DNA of 64,000 bases from an uncultured Allomuricauda sp. (GCF_947501165.1 NZ_CANMUU010000001.1:868001-932000); one strand, 5' to 3'. Numbered from the stretch's first letter, positions 8,921-19,455 are shown. Notes: a model not told the origin generated them from the sequence alone. Program-made: numbers and translations.

Positions 8921-9784
8921 TTAGGGGTTTAATAATTCATTGAAGGTGAACAATTCGTCCAACCGAACCCCTTTTTCGGTATGTTTCAAAGAGCAAAGCT
9001 CATTATGGGCATCATGCTCAAAAAATAGAATGTAATTATTGTCTGCGGCTTCATTTAAAAACACCGCTTTTTCTTTAAGGGTCTGTAATGGTCTCATATC
9101 ATAACCCATTACATATGGCAAAGGGATGTGACCAACCGTTGGAACAAGGTCGGCGACAAAAACCAGGGTCTTTCCTTTGTATTGGATTAATGGCAGCATT
9201 TGCTTTTCGGTATGCCCGTCAACAAAAAGAACATCAAATCCAAGCTCGCAATTTTTAATAAAATTGGAATGGTCTCTTTGAATGAAGTTCAACTGACCAC
9301 TTTCTTCCATAGGAAGTAAGTTTTCTTTTAAAAAAGAAGCTTTTTCACGGGCGTTGGGATGAATGGCCCACTCCCAATGGTCTTTGTTCGTCCAAAAACG
9401 GGCATTCTTAAATGCGGGTTCATATCCAGTCCGGTCAGAATTCCATTGAATGCTTCCGCCACAATGGTCAAAATGAAGGTGGGTCATGAAAACATCAGTG
9501 ATATCATCTCTATGAAAACCCAATTTTTGTAGCGAACCATCTAATGTATGGTCGCCCCATTGGTAGTAGTAGCTGAAAAACTTTTCAGATTGCTTGTTTC
9601 CTAGCCCGGAATCAATCAGAATCAATTGACTACCATCTTCAATAAGAAGACAACGTGCCGCTAGGTCAATCATATTGTTGGAATCTGCGGGATTTGTTCT
9701 TGTCCAGAGCGACTTTGGAACCACACCGAACATGGCCCCACCATCTAACTTAAAATTTCCAGTCTCAACGGGATAAAGCGTCAT
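8921..9784 (-). CDS. MBL-fold metallo-hydrolase
   Basis: A 287-residue cytoplasmic protein of the metallo-beta-lactamase superfamily. The metal motif THLHFDHCGG (HxHxDH) is clear, followed by a later histidine in VDGHTEKQM and another in FFEHD. The N terminus (YPVETGNFKLDGGAMFGVVP) is typical of the AHL-lactonase-like/YtnP branch, but specificity cannot be read from the sequence; lactones and other esters are possible. It heads the leftward run that continues into the S8 and M1 peptidases, 30 bases downstream. Confidence 0.88.
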   Translation of the reverse strand: MTLYPVETGNFKLDGGAMFGVVPKSLWTRTNPADSNNMIDLAARCLLIEDGSQLILIDSGLGNKQSEKFFSYYYQWGDHTLDGSLQKLGFHRDDITDVFMTHLHFDHCGGSIQWNSDRTGYEPAFKNARFWTNKDHWEWAIHPNAREKASFLKENLLPMEESGQLNFIQRDHSNFIKNCELGFDVLFVDGHTEKQMLPLIQYKGKTLVFVADLVPTVGHIPLPYVMGYDMRPLQTLKEKAVFLNEAADNNYILFFEHDAHNELCSLKHTEKGVRLDELFTFNELLNP

Positions 9785-9965
9785 TTGAAAAGCAAAGGAC
9801 GCGCAAAATAAGAAAACCTAGACAGTTTGTCTTTAAAATGGAATTATTATTGGCCCTTTTTTAACAAAATAAAAAATGGAAGAAATCGCTTTGATTTACA
9901 ACAGATCAAGCAAGAATGCACCAAAAGATTGGAAGAAAAATCCTATTTTAACCAAAAATTGACCA

Positions 9966-11804
9966 ATGCTCGAACTGGCTGGAATTATTATTCTTGGAAT
10001 CATAGCACAATGGGTGGCTTGGCGTCTGAAATTACCGGCCATTTTACCTCTTATTTTAATTGGGCTTTTGGTCGGGCCAATTGCAACTTTGTACACTGAG
10101 GATGGTTCAAAACTAATAGAACCTATTTGGAACGGAACCAAGGGGCTTTTCCCAGGTGATGGATTGTACTACTTTGTTTCGTTAGCAATCAGCATTATAC
10201 TTTTTGAAGGTGGTCTGACCTTAAAACGGGCCGAGATTGCGACTGTAGGACCAGTAATAACCAAACTGATTACCCTCGGCACTATAGTTACCTTTTTTGG
10301 GGCTGGCGTTGCGGCCCATTACTTTTTTGAGTTGTCTTGGCAGATTTCGTTTTTGTTTTCTGCACTCATTATCGTGACCGGACCAACGGTTATTGCTCCC
10401 ATATTAAGAAACATTCCCCTAAAGAAAGATGTTTCCACGGTTTTGAAGTGGGAAGGCATACTCATAGATCCAATAGGGGCCTTAGTGGCGGTCCTTGTTT
10501 TTGAATTTATCAGCGTAGGTGAAGGGCAGGCATTTACAAAAACGGCACTTATAGAGTTTGGCAAAATCTTATTGTTCGGAACAACCTTCGGGTTCACCTT
10601 TGCACACGCCTTGGCATTTGCCATTAAAAGAAACTTTATACCACATTACCTATTAAATGTCGTTTCATTATCGGTAGTGCTGTTGGTTTTTGTGGAGTCA
10701 GATTTGTTTGCACATGAATCTGGGCTTTTGGCTGTTGTGGTAATGGGAATGGTTTTAGGAAATATGAACTTACCCAATCTTAAAGAACTATTATATTTTA
10801 AGGAATCGTTGAGCGTACTCTTGATATCCATTCTTTTCATCTTGTTGGCTGCAAATATCAACATCAGTGATATGGAATTGGTATACAATTGGAATTCTGC
10901 AATGCTATTTGCTGTGATTGTTTTCATCATCCGACCTCTGGGCGTATTTATAAGCACGCAGGGTTCAAATTTGAAGTTCAACGAAAAACTATTTATTGGT
11001 TGGGTGGGTCCTCGCGGAATTGTAGCTGCTGGTATTGCATCGCTATTTGGCTCTAAGCTGCTGATAAAAGGAGAACCAGGAGCTGAGTACATTACCCCTT
11101 TGGTTTTTATGATTGTTTTGGGAACAGTTTTGCTGAACGCCACGACAGCGCGTTTTTTTGCCAAGGTTATTGGGGTCTTCCTTAAACAATCTGATGGTAT
11201 CCTAATAATAGGGGCTTCTAAAGTATCTCGACTTATTGGCAATTACTTAAAAAAGAATGGTAGACACGTAGTGCTTATTGACAACAATCAAACTAATGTG
11301 GATAAGGCCAAAAAAATAGGTTTGGAAGCCTTGGTCGCCAACATTTATTCGGATACACTAACGGACAACATAGAATTAAATGATGTTGGTTATTTAATTG
11401 CCTTAACGGGAAATACAGATATCAACACCTATGCATTGGATAAGTTCGAGAAACAATTTGGCGAGAACGGAGCATTTCGTTTGGCAAGTACGGAAGAAAT
11501 CAACCATCCGGAAAACCTGCCCGCCAATGGTCTTTTCTCTCCCACGTATGATTTTATAAAATTTACGGAAACTTCTGAAAAATACCCATCTATCCAAGAG
11601 GTGGACATTAAAGATAAGGCGCATTACGATGCACTTATCGAAACCGCAAGCGAAGATACCGATATTGTACCCATCTTCACCAAGTCTCCAGATGGAAAAA
11701 TAGATATCATGCCTTTGAACTACAAAGAGTTTAATCCCAATGGAGAAGGATTTAAGTTAGTGTATTTAGGAAAGGTTTTCGAGCTAGAGGAACAGGTTTC
11801 CTAG
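9966..11804 (+). CDS. cation:proton antiporter (CPA family) with RCK/TrkA-N domain
   Basis: A 612-residue membrane protein. Residues 1-400 contain about 12 transmembrane segments of the Na+/H+ exchanger type, with the conserved TGPTVIAPILRN and the acidic WEGILIDPIGAL motif in the transport core. Residues 405-520 are a nucleotide-binding RCK domain starting DGILIIGASKVSRL, with an acidic residue at the end of the second strand (VVLIDNN), as expected for NAD(H) sensing. It exports Na+ or K+ in exchange for protons and is likely gated by nucleotide state. The ATG at 9966 starts directly at the first helix (MLELAGIIILG). Confidence 0.92.
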   Translation: MLELAGIIILGIIAQWVAWRLKLPAILPLILIGLLVGPIATLYTEDGSKLIEPIWNGTKGLFPGDGLYYFVSLAISIILFEGGLTLKRAEIATVGPVITKLITLGTIVTFFGAGVAAHYFFELSWQISFLFSALIIVTGPTVIAPILRNIPLKKDVSTVLKWEGILIDPIGALVAVLVFEFISVGEGQAFTKTALIEFGKILLFGTTFGFTFAHALAFAIKRNFIPHYLLNVVSLSVVLLVFVESDLFAHESGLLAVVVMGMVLGNMNLPNLKELLYFKESLSVLLISILFILLAANINISDMELVYNWNSAMLFAVIVFIIRPLGVFISTQGSNLKFNEKLFIGWVGPRGIVAAGIASLFGSKLLIKGEPGAEYITPLVFMIVLGTVLLNATTARFFAKVIGVFLKQSDGILIIGASKVSRLIGNYLKKNGRHVVLIDNNQTNVDKAKKIGLEALVANIYSDTLTDNIELNDVGYLIALTGNTDINTYALDKFEKQFGENGAFRLASTEEINHPENLPANGLFSPTYDFIKFTETSEKYPSIQEVDIKDKAHYDALIETASEDTDIVPIFTKSPDGKIDIMPLNYKEFNPNGEGFKLVYLGKVFELEEQVS

Positions 11805-11921
11805 TCCGGTTCAAGCAGGCACCACATTTTCTTGTCTCTTCACAACAAGTTTTAGGCTTAAAAAGATTTGATACGGTTATTTGTCTTCGAAAAACATTTA
11901 ACCTCTAATCTTTTTGTAATT

Positions 11922-12182
11922 ATGAAAAAAATAATTTTTGCTCTTGCAATAATTGCCTCTATTGGTTTCACGGGTTGTTCCGGTGATGATGATGGTGATG
12001 GAAACACAAGAAATTGTAGTATTCTAGGGCTAGTCCCCGCCACTTTTGTTGATAATGGAGATGGAACAGCAACGATTACGGTTGAAGGAGAATCTGATGT
12101 TGTTGATTTGGATGGAGTTCCTTTTGAAACGTTTACTGACCAAATATGTAGTGGTGATTTGGAATTGGATTTTGGTTTGTAA
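11922..12182 (+). CDS. small acidic lipoprotein
   Basis: An 86-residue protein with a lipoprotein signal (MKKIIFALAIIASIGFTGC, lipobox FTGC), then a linker rich in Asp and Gly and a small beta-rich domain with two cysteines (NCSILG and QICSGD). The reading frame is open upstream to 11868, but the ATG at 11922 gives a clean signal peptide and is preferred. The family is unknown; such short Asp-rich lipoproteins are common in Flavobacteriaceae and are usually surface or periplasmic. A strong terminator follows 26 bases after the stop. Confidence 0.7.
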   Translation: MKKIIFALAIIASIGFTGCSGDDDGDGNTRNCSILGLVPATFVDNGDGTATITVEGESDVVDLDGVPFETFTDQICSGDLELDFGL

Positions 12183-12207
12183 TTAACTATAATATCCAAA
12201 ATCTTTT

Positions 12208-12243
12208 AAGGGGTGCCTTTTTAAGAAAAGGCACCCCTTTTTG
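12208..12243 (+). terminator. intrinsic terminator after the small lipoprotein
   Basis: A perfect 14-base-pair stem (arms 12208-12221 and 12226-12239, core AAGGGGTGCC/GGCACCCCTT) with a four-base TAAG loop and a run of T. It ends the rightward lipoprotein transcript and may also serve leftward because the arms are flanked by A and T runs. Confidence 0.9.
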
Positions 12244-12355
12244 TTTCATTCAGAATGATGTTCATAAATTGAAAATCATCAATTCATATATGGCATTGGT
12301 CAATTGGAAAGGTTTCGAGGTTAAAAAAAATCTTTGTTTTGAAGTTGTGTTTAAA

Positions 12356-14167
12356 CTAATCATTCAACTTTAAAACAGCCATAAAAGCTTGCTGAGGAAT
12401 CTCAACATTACCTACTTGACGCATTCGCTTTTTCCCCTTTTTCTGCTTTTCAAGCAGTTTTCGCTTTCGGGAAATATCACCCCCATAACATTTGGCGGTA
12501 ACATCTTTACGAAGTGCCTTGATGGTTTCCCTGGAAATAATTTTGGAGCCAATGGCGGCTTGAATCGGAATGTCAAATTGCTGTCTGGGAATAAGCTCTT
12601 TGAGTTTTTCACACATTTTTTTACCAATGGTCTGCGCATTATCAAAATGAACCAATGCGGATAAGGCATCAACGGGCTGGGCATTCAGCAAAATATCTAC
12701 TCGGACCAGTTTGGAGGTTCGCATGCCTATTGGGGCATAATCGAAAGAAGCGTAGCCTTTTGAAACAGTTTTCAATCGGTCGTAAAAATCAAAGACGATT
12801 TCTGCGAGGGGCATATCGAAGGTAAGTTCAACCCGCTGTGTGGTCAGATAGGTCTGATTGGTTATTTGACCTCTTTTTTCAATACAAAGCGACATTACAT
12901 TACCCACAAAGTCCGATTTCGTGATTATTGTTGCCTTTATATAGGGTTCTTCCACACGGTCCACCGTTGAAGGGTCTGGCAAATCAGAAGGATTGTTCAC
13001 AATTAAAGCCGTTTCTCGGTCTTTGGTGGTGTAGGCGTGATAGCTCACGTTGGGTACTGTGGTGATAACCGTCATATTGAACTCACGCTCCAGACGTTCC
13101 TGAATGATTTCCATATGGAGCATCCCCAAAAATCCACAACGGAAACCAAAGCCCAGTGCCGCACTACTTTCAGGAGTAAAAACTAAAGAAGCATCATTCA
13201 ACTGAAGCTTTTCCATTGAAGAACGTAGCTCTTCAAAATCTTCGGTATCCACTGGGTATATACCCGCAAAAACCATAGGTTTTACGTCTTCAAATCCTTC
13301 AATGGCATTTTGAGTGGGCGTATTGGCATCGGTGATGGTGTCTCCCACTTTTACCTCTCTGGCATCTTTAATTCCAGTAATCAAATACCCAACATCTCCT
13401 GTAGAAATTTTGTTTTTGGGAATTTGACTAAGCTTTAAGGTGCCTATTTCATCAGCAAAATAGTCTTTACCGGTAGCCACAAACTTAATTTTTTGTCCTT
13501 TCCTGATTTCGCCGTTTACAACCCTAAAGTAAGTTTCGACCCCTCTAAAAGGATTATAAACCGAATCAAACACCAAAGCCTGCAAGGGTTCCTCAAGATT
13601 TCCTTTTGGTGAAGGGACCCGTTCAATAATCGCGCTGAGAATATCTTCAATTCCAATTCCAGTTTTGGCACTGGCGGGAATTACTTCATCTGGGTCGCAC
13701 CCCAATAAATCAACAATATCATCCGTAACTTCTTCGGGATTGGCACTGGGCAGATCCACTTTGTTCAAGACTGGAATGATTTCCAAGTCATTTTCCAAAG
13801 CCAAATACAGATTAGAAATAGTTTGCGCTTGAATACTTTGGGCAGCATCAACCACGAGCAAAGCGCCTTCACAAGCGGCAATAGAACGGGAAACTTCATA
13901 TGAAAAATCCACATGTCCAGGAGTGTCAATAAGGTTTAGTACATAGGTTTCACCCTGGTATACATATTCCATTTGGATTGCATGGCTTTTTATGGTGATG
14001 CCACGCTCCCTTTCCAAGTCCATATTATCCAAAAGCTGATCTTGTTTCTCTCGCTCCGTTACCGAACCAGTAAAATCCAATAAACGATCGGCCAGGGTAC
14101 TTTTACCATGATCAATATGTGCAATTATGCAAAAATTCCGAATCTTCTTCATATCAAAAAGGGGCAC
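12356..14167 (-). CDS. lepA: elongation factor 4 (LepA GTPase)
   Basis: A 603-residue translation GTPase that acts on stalled or mis-translocated ribosomes. G1 is [11 protein letters not shown]3 is DTPGHVDF and G4 is NKVDL, all in the first 130 residues. Domains II, III and V resemble EF-G, and the LepA-specific C-terminal domain ends in the basic [19 protein letters not shown] segment. Length agrees with the family (about 600). It is a single leftward gene with a -7 box at 14193-14200. Confidence 0.97.
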   Translation of the reverse strand: MPLFDMKKIRNFCIIAHIDHGKSTLADRLLDFTGSVTEREKQDQLLDNMDLERERGITIKSHAIQMEYVYQGETYVLNLIDTPGHVDFSYEVSRSIAACEGALLVVDAAQSIQAQTISNLYLALENDLEIIPVLNKVDLPSANPEEVTDDIVDLLGCDPDEVIPASAKTGIGIEDILSAIIERVPSPKGNLEEPLQALVFDSVYNPFRGVETYFRVVNGEIRKGQKIKFVATGKDYFADEIGTLKLSQIPKNKISTGDVGYLITGIKDAREVKVGDTITDANTPTQNAIEGFEDVKPMVFAGIYPVDTEDFEELRSSMEKLQLNDASLVFTPESSAALGFGFRCGFLGMLHMEIIQERLEREFNMTVITTVPNVSYHAYTTKDRETALIVNNPSDLPDPSTVDRVEEPYIKATIITKSDFVGNVMSLCIEKRGQITNQTYLTTQRVELTFDMPLAEIVFDFYDRLKTVSKGYASFDYAPIGMRTSKLVRVDILLNAQPVDALSALVHFDNAQTIGKKMCEKLKELIPRQQFDIPIQAAIGSKIISRETIKALRKDVTAKCYGGDISRKRKLLEKQKKGKKRMRQVGNVEIPQQAFMAVLKLND

Positions 14168-14192
14168 GTTGTAAAACGTTTCAAATCAACTG

Positions 14193-14200
14193 CAAATATA
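14193..14200 (-). promoter_or_regulatory. candidate -7 box for lepA
   Basis: Read leftwards the bases are TATATTTG, matching TAnnTTTG, 26 bases upstream of the lepA start. A TTG at the expected distance upstream is not evident. Confidence 0.5.
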
Positions 14201-14304
14201 GACCTTTTAACTCCCAGACCTCTATTTTTTGTGAGAATGCAATCATAGCATTGGGCATGACTCTAAAATAATTTACTAGATTTGATATTCAACCCCATTT
14301 GTGA

Positions 14305-16719
14305 ATGAATCGCTCCACCTCGGTTTTTTGCATTGCTTTCTTTACTTCTATTTTATGTTGGGGGCAAACCTATAAGATTACGGGAAAGGTAGTGGACGAA
14401 GAAAACAAATCCATTGCTTTTGCCAATGTTTTATTGCTCCGAGCAGCAGATTCTACCTTTGTACAAGGAACATCTACCGACGATACCGGAAGATTCATTC
14501 TGAAAGAAGTACAGCCGGAATTATATCTTCTTCAAGCAAGCTACATTGGAGTTGGGTCAATTCCTAGAGGTTTGGATGTTACCGCTGATGTTTCTTTGGG
14601 GGCTTTGATTATTCCCTCTAGCACTAATTTAGATGAGGTAGTGGTTACTGCAAAACGACCCACAGTTCAACGCCTTACCGATAGATTGGTGTTTAATGTG
14701 GAGAATAGTGTTATATCACAAGGGAGTTCTTGGGATATATTGCGAAGTACTCCTGGCGTGATCATGAATCAAGAAGAACTTCAGATTAGAGGACAAACCG
14801 CCACAGTGTATCTTAATGACCGCAAGGTTCAACTATCAAGTCAAGAAGTGCGTGATTTGCTTCAAGGGTTCTCAGGAGCGAATATTAAATCTGTAGAAGT
14901 GATAACCAATCCCTCTGCGAGGTATGATGCAGAAGACGGCCCTATTTTGAATATTGTAACTAGCAAAGCCATATCACCTGGATACAAAGGAAGCATCAAT
15001 GGAAGTGTTACCCAGGCCGTATTTCCAAAGTATAGTTTTGGAACGAGCCATTACTACAAAACGGAAAAATTGAATCTCTTTGCGAACTACTCCATCAATC
15101 CAAAGAAAGAAATTAGAAAAACAGACAAGGGGATTAACTTTATCAATGAGCAGGATAATGTCTTTTCAGTTTGGAATACTGAGTATGAGCAGGTGGATAA
15201 TTCCATACCTCAGAATGCCAACATCATCTTGGACTACGAACTGGACTCAAGAAATAGTTTGAATCTGACTTCAAACTTAGCCTTTAACCTTGACCAGAGT
15301 AGAGAGAATCAGTTAGAGAATGACATTTTCAATGCGCAAGGCCAAGTAGATTCCACCTTCAACACCTTGAGCAATACTAATTTGGACAATACTAATTTGG
15401 CCGTTGACCTTATATATGAGCATAAATTGAAAAAAGAGGGAGCAAAAATATCTTTCAATGGGCATTATACTTTTTATGATGGAAGTTCCTTTCAAAGTTT
15501 GAACTCTACCTATTTTGATGGAACAGGGAGTTTTTTGCGGGATTTTGGCTTCAACTCTGATGCGGCGCAGGACATCCAGATTTTTACTGGACAAGCAGAC
15601 TATTCTTCCCCTTTGGCAAAGGGATCCATAGAAGCAGGTCTAAAAATATCTTCAATAGATTCAGAAAGTCGACTCATTTTTTCAGATTTTTCGGGTTTTA
15701 GCGACACTGTTGACGAATCATTGTCCGATGTGTTTCTTTATGACGAAAATGTATATGCGGCCTATTTCAGTTGGGTGAAAAATTGGGATAAGTGGTCGAT
15801 GAAGCTGGGTATAAGGGGAGAGTTGACAGATGCTATCGGAACATCTTTGACACTGAACGAAATAAACACGCAGGATTTTTTTGAACCTTTTCCCTCCATC
15901 TATGTCTTGTACACCCCATCGGAAAAGCACAGTTTTTCTTTTGACTTCGGAAGAAACGTTGTACGGCCCAAGTATAACGACCTCAACCCATTCCGTTTCT
16001 TTTTCAATGAAAACGATTTTGAAGAAGGAAACCCCAGATTGTTCCCCAGCTTTTCTAACAACTTCAATTTGAATTACACATTGAACGGTGAGTTTTTCTT
16101 TGATGTGTACTATAGAGATAATGGAGAAAATATAGCCGATTTGGTATTTCAGGACAATACGGATTTGACCCTTCGAGAGTTGAAACAAAATGTGACGGCA
16201 AGCAAGTCTTATGGTATTGATTTTACGGTGAGCAAAGGAATATTGCCTTTTTGGTTCCTGTATGCCTATACTTCGGCTTTTCATGAAGAAGAGACCTTTT
16301 TGGCCGTGGAAAGCGGAAATGAAGAGTTCACTGTTGAGGTAGATGGGGTTTATGGGTATTTGGCCAATTATCTTACACTTTCCAAAGATGGTACGTTCAC
16401 TGGAGAGGTTACCATGACCTATATTTCAAATTTCTTATTCGGCTCATATATTTCGGACCAACAACTAAACCTAACGCTCGGCTTGCGTAAATCACTTTTT
16501 GATAATAGGGCCACTATCTCTTTGGCGGCAGAAGACATTTTGGAACAATACATTCCAACATATCGCTCCCAATATTTGAATCAGGATAATTTTTATAGGC
16601 GAAGACCGGAAACTCAATTCATCCGTTTTGGGTTTACTTATAATTTTGGAAACTTTAGGCTGAATGATAACCAAAGAGGTATTGACAAAAAGGAAAGAGA
16701 TCGCTTGGAAAGCGAATAA
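14305..16719 (+). CDS. TonB-dependent receptor-like outer-membrane beta-barrel protein
   Basis: An 804-residue outer-membrane protein with a signal peptide (cleavage near ILCWGQ). Residues 22-110 form a carboxypeptidase-regulatory-like beta domain (YKITGKVVDEENKSIAFANVLL). Residues 115-215 are a plug (VVTAKRPTVQRLTDRLVFNV; PSARYDAEDGPILNIVT). The rest is a barrel of the OMP_b-brl_3 type, ending in a strand-like segment FIRFGFTYNFGNFRL. The substrate is unknown; no SusD partner or binding protein lies next to it, so a polysaccharide locus is not supported. It is flanked by lepA (divergent) and dusB (same strand). Confidence 0.88.
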   Translation: MNRSTSVFCIAFFTSILCWGQTYKITGKVVDEENKSIAFANVLLLRAADSTFVQGTSTDDTGRFILKEVQPELYLLQASYIGVGSIPRGLDVTADVSLGALIIPSSTNLDEVVVTAKRPTVQRLTDRLVFNVENSVISQGSSWDILRSTPGVIMNQEELQIRGQTATVYLNDRKVQLSSQEVRDLLQGFSGANIKSVEVITNPSARYDAEDGPILNIVTSKAISPGYKGSINGSVTQAVFPKYSFGTSHYYKTEKLNLFANYSINPKKEIRKTDKGINFINEQDNVFSVWNTEYEQVDNSIPQNANIILDYELDSRNSLNLTSNLAFNLDQSRENQLENDIFNAQGQVDSTFNTLSNTNLDNTNLAVDLIYEHKLKKEGAKISFNGHYTFYDGSSFQSLNSTYFDGTGSFLRDFGFNSDAAQDIQIFTGQADYSSPLAKGSIEAGLKISSIDSESRLIFSDFSGFSDTVDESLSDVFLYDENVYAAYFSWVKNWDKWSMKLGIRGELTDAIGTSLTLNEINTQDFFEPFPSIYVLYTPSEKHSFSFDFGRNVVRPKYNDLNPFRFFFNENDFEEGNPRLFPSFSNNFNLNYTLNGEFFFDVYYRDNGENIADLVFQDNTDLTLRELKQNVTASKSYGIDFTVSKGILPFWFLYAYTSAFHEEETFLAVESGNEEFTVEVDGVYGYLANYLTLSKDGTFTGEVTMTYISNFLFGSYISDQQLNLTLGLRKSLFDNRATISLAAEDILEQYIPTYRSQYLNQDNFYRRRPETQFIRFGFTYNFGNFRLNDNQRGIDKKERDRLESE

Positions 16720-16742
16720 CTACCTGATTTTCTTTGATTTTG

Positions 16743-16750
16743 TATTTTTG
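16743..16750 (+). promoter_or_regulatory. candidate -7 box for dusB
   Basis: TATTTTTG matches TAnnTTTG and lies 20 bases upstream of the proposed dusB start, so the transcript would have a very short leader. No TTG was found at the usual spacing. Confidence 0.4.
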
Positions 16751-16770
16751 CGTTCCGAAAAACAAAAGAA

Positions 16771-17763
16771 TTGCCAAATATTGCGCACATAGAACTCCCA
16801 GATTTTCCATTGCTATTGGCTCCGATGGAGGATGTAAGCGATCCCCCGTTTCGGGCACTCTGCAAGGAACAAGGTGCTGATGTGGTATACACGGAATTCA
16901 TTTCTTCAGAAGGTTTGATAAGAGATGCCGCAAAGAGCGTTATCAAATTGGACATCTACGAGAAGGAAAGACCTGTTGGTATTCAGATTTTTGGTGCAGA
17001 GCTGGACTCCATGCTCCAAGCCGTGGATATCGTGGAAAAATCAAACCCGGATATCATCGACATCAACTTTGGCTGCCCTGTAAAAAAAGTGGTATGTAAG
17101 AACGCTGGAGCAGGTATTTTGCGGGACATACCATTAATGGTAAAATTGACCAGTGAAATTGTAAAACGCACCAAACTCCCTGTAACAGTAAAGACGCGTT
17201 TAGGTTGGGACCAAAGCACCATTAAAATTGTTGAAGTAGCAGAGCGTTTGCAAGATGTGGGCATTCAAGCGATATCCATTCATGGGCGAACCAGGGTCCA
17301 GATGTACAAAGGTTCGGCGGATTGGAAACCTATTGCTCAGGTAAAAAACAATCCTAGAATGCATATTCCAGTATTTGGAAACGGCGATGTAGACTCTCCT
17401 GAAGCTGCGGTGAGAATGCGAGATGATTTTGGCCTAGATGGTGCCATGATTGGACGAGCAAGCATTGGGAATCCTTGGTTTTTTAATGAGGTTAAGCACT
17501 ATTTTGAAACAGGCGCACACTTAGAACCACCAACCATGTCAGAACGAGTAGAGGCTGCTCGAAGACATTTACAGATGGCCATAGATTGGAAGGGTGAAAA
17601 ATTGGCTGTTTTCGAAACACGTCGTCATTACACCAATTATTTTAAAGGAATCCCCCACTTTAAAGAATACCGAATGAAGATGGTGACCAGTGATGATGCA
17701 GCAGATGTCTTTGCTGCTTTTGATGAGGTGCAGGAGAAATTTGGCGACTATCAGTTCGCCTAG
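16771..17763 (+). CDS. dusB: tRNA-dihydrouridine synthase B
   Basis: A 330-residue FMN enzyme that reduces uridine to dihydrouridine in tRNA D loops. The TIM-barrel begins FPLLLAPMEDVSDPPFRALC. The catalytic cysteine is in INFGCPVKKV. The FMN phosphate site is seen in FGNGDVDSPEAA and DGAMIGRASIGNPWFF. The C-terminal helical domain (residues 245-330) contacts tRNA. The start is a TTG, which puts the barrel at the correct distance; no ATG is available before the conserved residues. It converges on the LolE-like gene with a four-base overlap of the 3' ends. Confidence 0.95.
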   Translation: MPNIAHIELPDFPLLLAPMEDVSDPPFRALCKEQGADVVYTEFISSEGLIRDAAKSVIKLDIYEKERPVGIQIFGAELDSMLQAVDIVEKSNPDIIDINFGCPVKKVVCKNAGAGILRDIPLMVKLTSEIVKRTKLPVTVKTRLGWDQSTIKIVEVAERLQDVGIQAISIHGRTRVQMYKGSADWKPIAQVKNNPRMHIPVFGNGDVDSPEAAVRMRDDFGLDGAMIGRASIGNPWFFNEVKHYFETGAHLEPPTMSERVEAARRHLQMAIDWKGEKLAVFETRRHYTNYFKGIPHFKEYRMKMVTSDDAADVFAAFDEVQEKFGDYQFA

Positions 17764-18968
17764 GCTTCAATTAGTTTTCTGGAAATTCGGCTACTGGCTA
17801 TTTTGGACGAGATGAACCCCAAAACGACTATTGTCGCTAAAACCACAATCAAATTGCCAAAATTAAATTCTACTGGATAGGCAAGTGATGGGGTGATTTT
17901 TAGCCAACCCAAAGCGATTTGACTTCCAATAAGAAGACTTCCAATCAACACGCCAATCAACCCACCAAGGGTGGTCACAAGCAGCCCTTGAATAAAATAG
18001 ACAGAACGAAGTTCTTTAATTGTGGCCCCCAAACTGAATAAGGTCTTTGAATTCTGCTGCTTGTCCAAAATCATCATTATTATGGCTCCAACAACATTGA
18101 ACAAAGCGATAATTAAAACCAAGGTAAAAATCAGATAGGTGGCCAGGTTTTCGGTGTTGAGCATTCGATATAGGGTGCCGTTCAATTGCTGGCGGTTCAA
18201 TAAAAGCACTGTATCTCCAAGAACAACTTGAATATCATTCTTCACATCTTCTAAAGATGAATCGGGTTTCAATTTAAAACTAACTCCTGAAACCTGCGTA
18301 CTGTCCTTTTCCAATAGTTGTTGAACCAAATTGAGGGTAGTGAACACATATTTTTTGTCCAAGTTTTCTTCCACTGCATAGACACCACTTACCACAAGAG
18401 GGAGTTGGTTATAAGGTTTGGTGTTGATGCCTTGTTGCGATAGGGAGCCCTTACCAGGTTTTGGAACAAGAACAGACATCGGGCTTTGGTAGTTGTCGAG
18501 AGGAACACCCAAGAGATTGTAGATTCCAATTCCGATAACCGCATTTTGTTCAATTACACCCCAATTCCCAAAATATAAGGTACTATCTACCCCGGTTACG
18601 GAACGATAATTTCCGTCAATACCTTTTATATAAGCAATCGTACTTTTGCCCCTAAAATTAAGGTAAGCACGCTCCTCCAGTTCTTTTGAAAAAGAAGCTA
18701 ACCCTTTTATTTCCCCCAATTGGCGCTCTTTGTTTGGGTCAATTGAGAAATGCTTTCCAGTAACCGGTAAGGCCTTAAGGTCGGGATCAAAAGAATTGGT
18801 AAAGGATAGACTAAAGGTTTTTAATCCTGCAAATGCGGATAGCACTACAAACAAAGCAGCAGAGCCAATTACAATGACCAAAAACGTTATGAAGTTTATA
18901 ATATTAACTGCGTTCTGACTGCTTTTTGACCTCAGATAACGTTTGGCTATGTAAAAGGGAAAATTCAA
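17760..18968 (-). CDS. LolC/LolE-like FtsX-family ABC permease
   Basis: A 402-residue inner-membrane protein with one helix near the N terminus (residues 24-46), a periplasmic domain (about 47-270) and three C-terminal helices, the four-helix layout of lipoprotein-releasing permeases. The start MNFPFYIAKRYLRSKSSQNAVN is typical of that group. It probably works with an ABC ATPase encoded elsewhere to release lipoproteins, although only the fold is certain. It begins two bases after the rbfA stop, so the two are co-transcribed, as in many Flavobacteriaceae. Confidence 0.88.
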   Translation of the reverse strand: MNFPFYIAKRYLRSKSSQNAVNIINFITFLVIVIGSAALFVVLSAFAGLKTFSLSFTNSFDPDLKALPVTGKHFSIDPNKERQLGEIKGLASFSKELEERAYLNFRGKSTIAYIKGIDGNYRSVTGVDSTLYFGNWGVIEQNAVIGIGIYNLLGVPLDNYQSPMSVLVPKPGKGSLSQQGINTKPYNQLPLVVSGVYAVEENLDKKYVFTTLNLVQQLLEKDSTQVSGVSFKLKPDSSLEDVKNDIQVVLGDTVLLLNRQQLNGTLYRMLNTENLATYLIFTLVLIIALFNVVGAIIMMILDKQQNSKTLFSLGATIKELRSVYFIQGLLVTTLGGLIGVLIGSLLIGSQIALGWLKITPSLAYPVEFNFGNLIVVLATIVVLGFISSKIASSRISRKLIEA

Positions 18969-18970
18969 AA

Positions 18971-19363
18971 TCAGGATTTCTTGCGTTTATCCAGTAAATC
19001 CCTATTTTGAATGGGGTTTTCCTCTCCTTTCAAGGATTTTTCAATTTCATCAATATAATCTAAAGAATCATCTAAGAAAAAAAGAAGCTCCGGCACCCTT
19101 CTTAATTGGTTCTTTGTGCGTTGAGCCAACTCATGTCGAATCAAGGTCTGATTGGACTGAATGCCTTTTAGTAACTCCCCGTCCTTATCATTAGGAAAAA
19201 TACTGATGTATACTTTTGCGATGGATAAATCCACAGTAACATTTACCTTCGTTACCGAAATCAAAGTGCCCTGCATTCCTCCATCAGTAGCAGCACGCTG
19301 AAGGATGTCTACCACATCTTGTTGAATGATTCCCGCTATTTTACGCTGTCTCTGTGATTCCAT
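18971..19363 (-). CDS. rbfA: 30S ribosome-binding factor A
   Basis: A 130-residue protein with the KH-like fold of RbfA, needed for late maturation of the small ribosomal subunit and growth in the cold. Recognised from MESQRQRKIAGIIQQDVVDILQ, the strands LISVTKVNVTVDLSIAKVYISIF and the helix RHELAQRTKNQLRRVPELLFFLDDS. Length is normal. It is the first gene of a two-gene unit with the LolE-like permease. Confidence 0.95.
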   Translation of the reverse strand: MESQRQRKIAGIIQQDVVDILQRAATDGGMQGTLISVTKVNVTVDLSIAKVYISIFPNDKDGELLKGIQSNQTLIRHELAQRTKNQLRRVPELLFFLDDSLDYIDEIEKSLKGEENPIQNRDLLDKRKKS

Positions 19364-19455
19364 AATGCAAAATAACGGAATTAATGACGAACCTCATGAG
19401 TTGATACATAAACTGTATGTAATTTTGAATCGAAAAATTTAAGCGTTAATAAGGC

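Noticed and set aside
9827..10099. 90-codon frame overlapping the start of the antiporter
   Set aside because: It overlaps the antiporter in another frame and has no recognisable features.
10646..11242. 198-codon open frame antisense to the antiporter gene
   Set aside because: It is a shadow of a strongly supported gene; its translation is low in complexity and matches no family.
15718..16284. 188-codon open frame antisense to the outer-membrane receptor gene
   Set aside because: Composition is typical of reverse-strand reading of a beta-barrel gene, and the forward frame is clearly coding.
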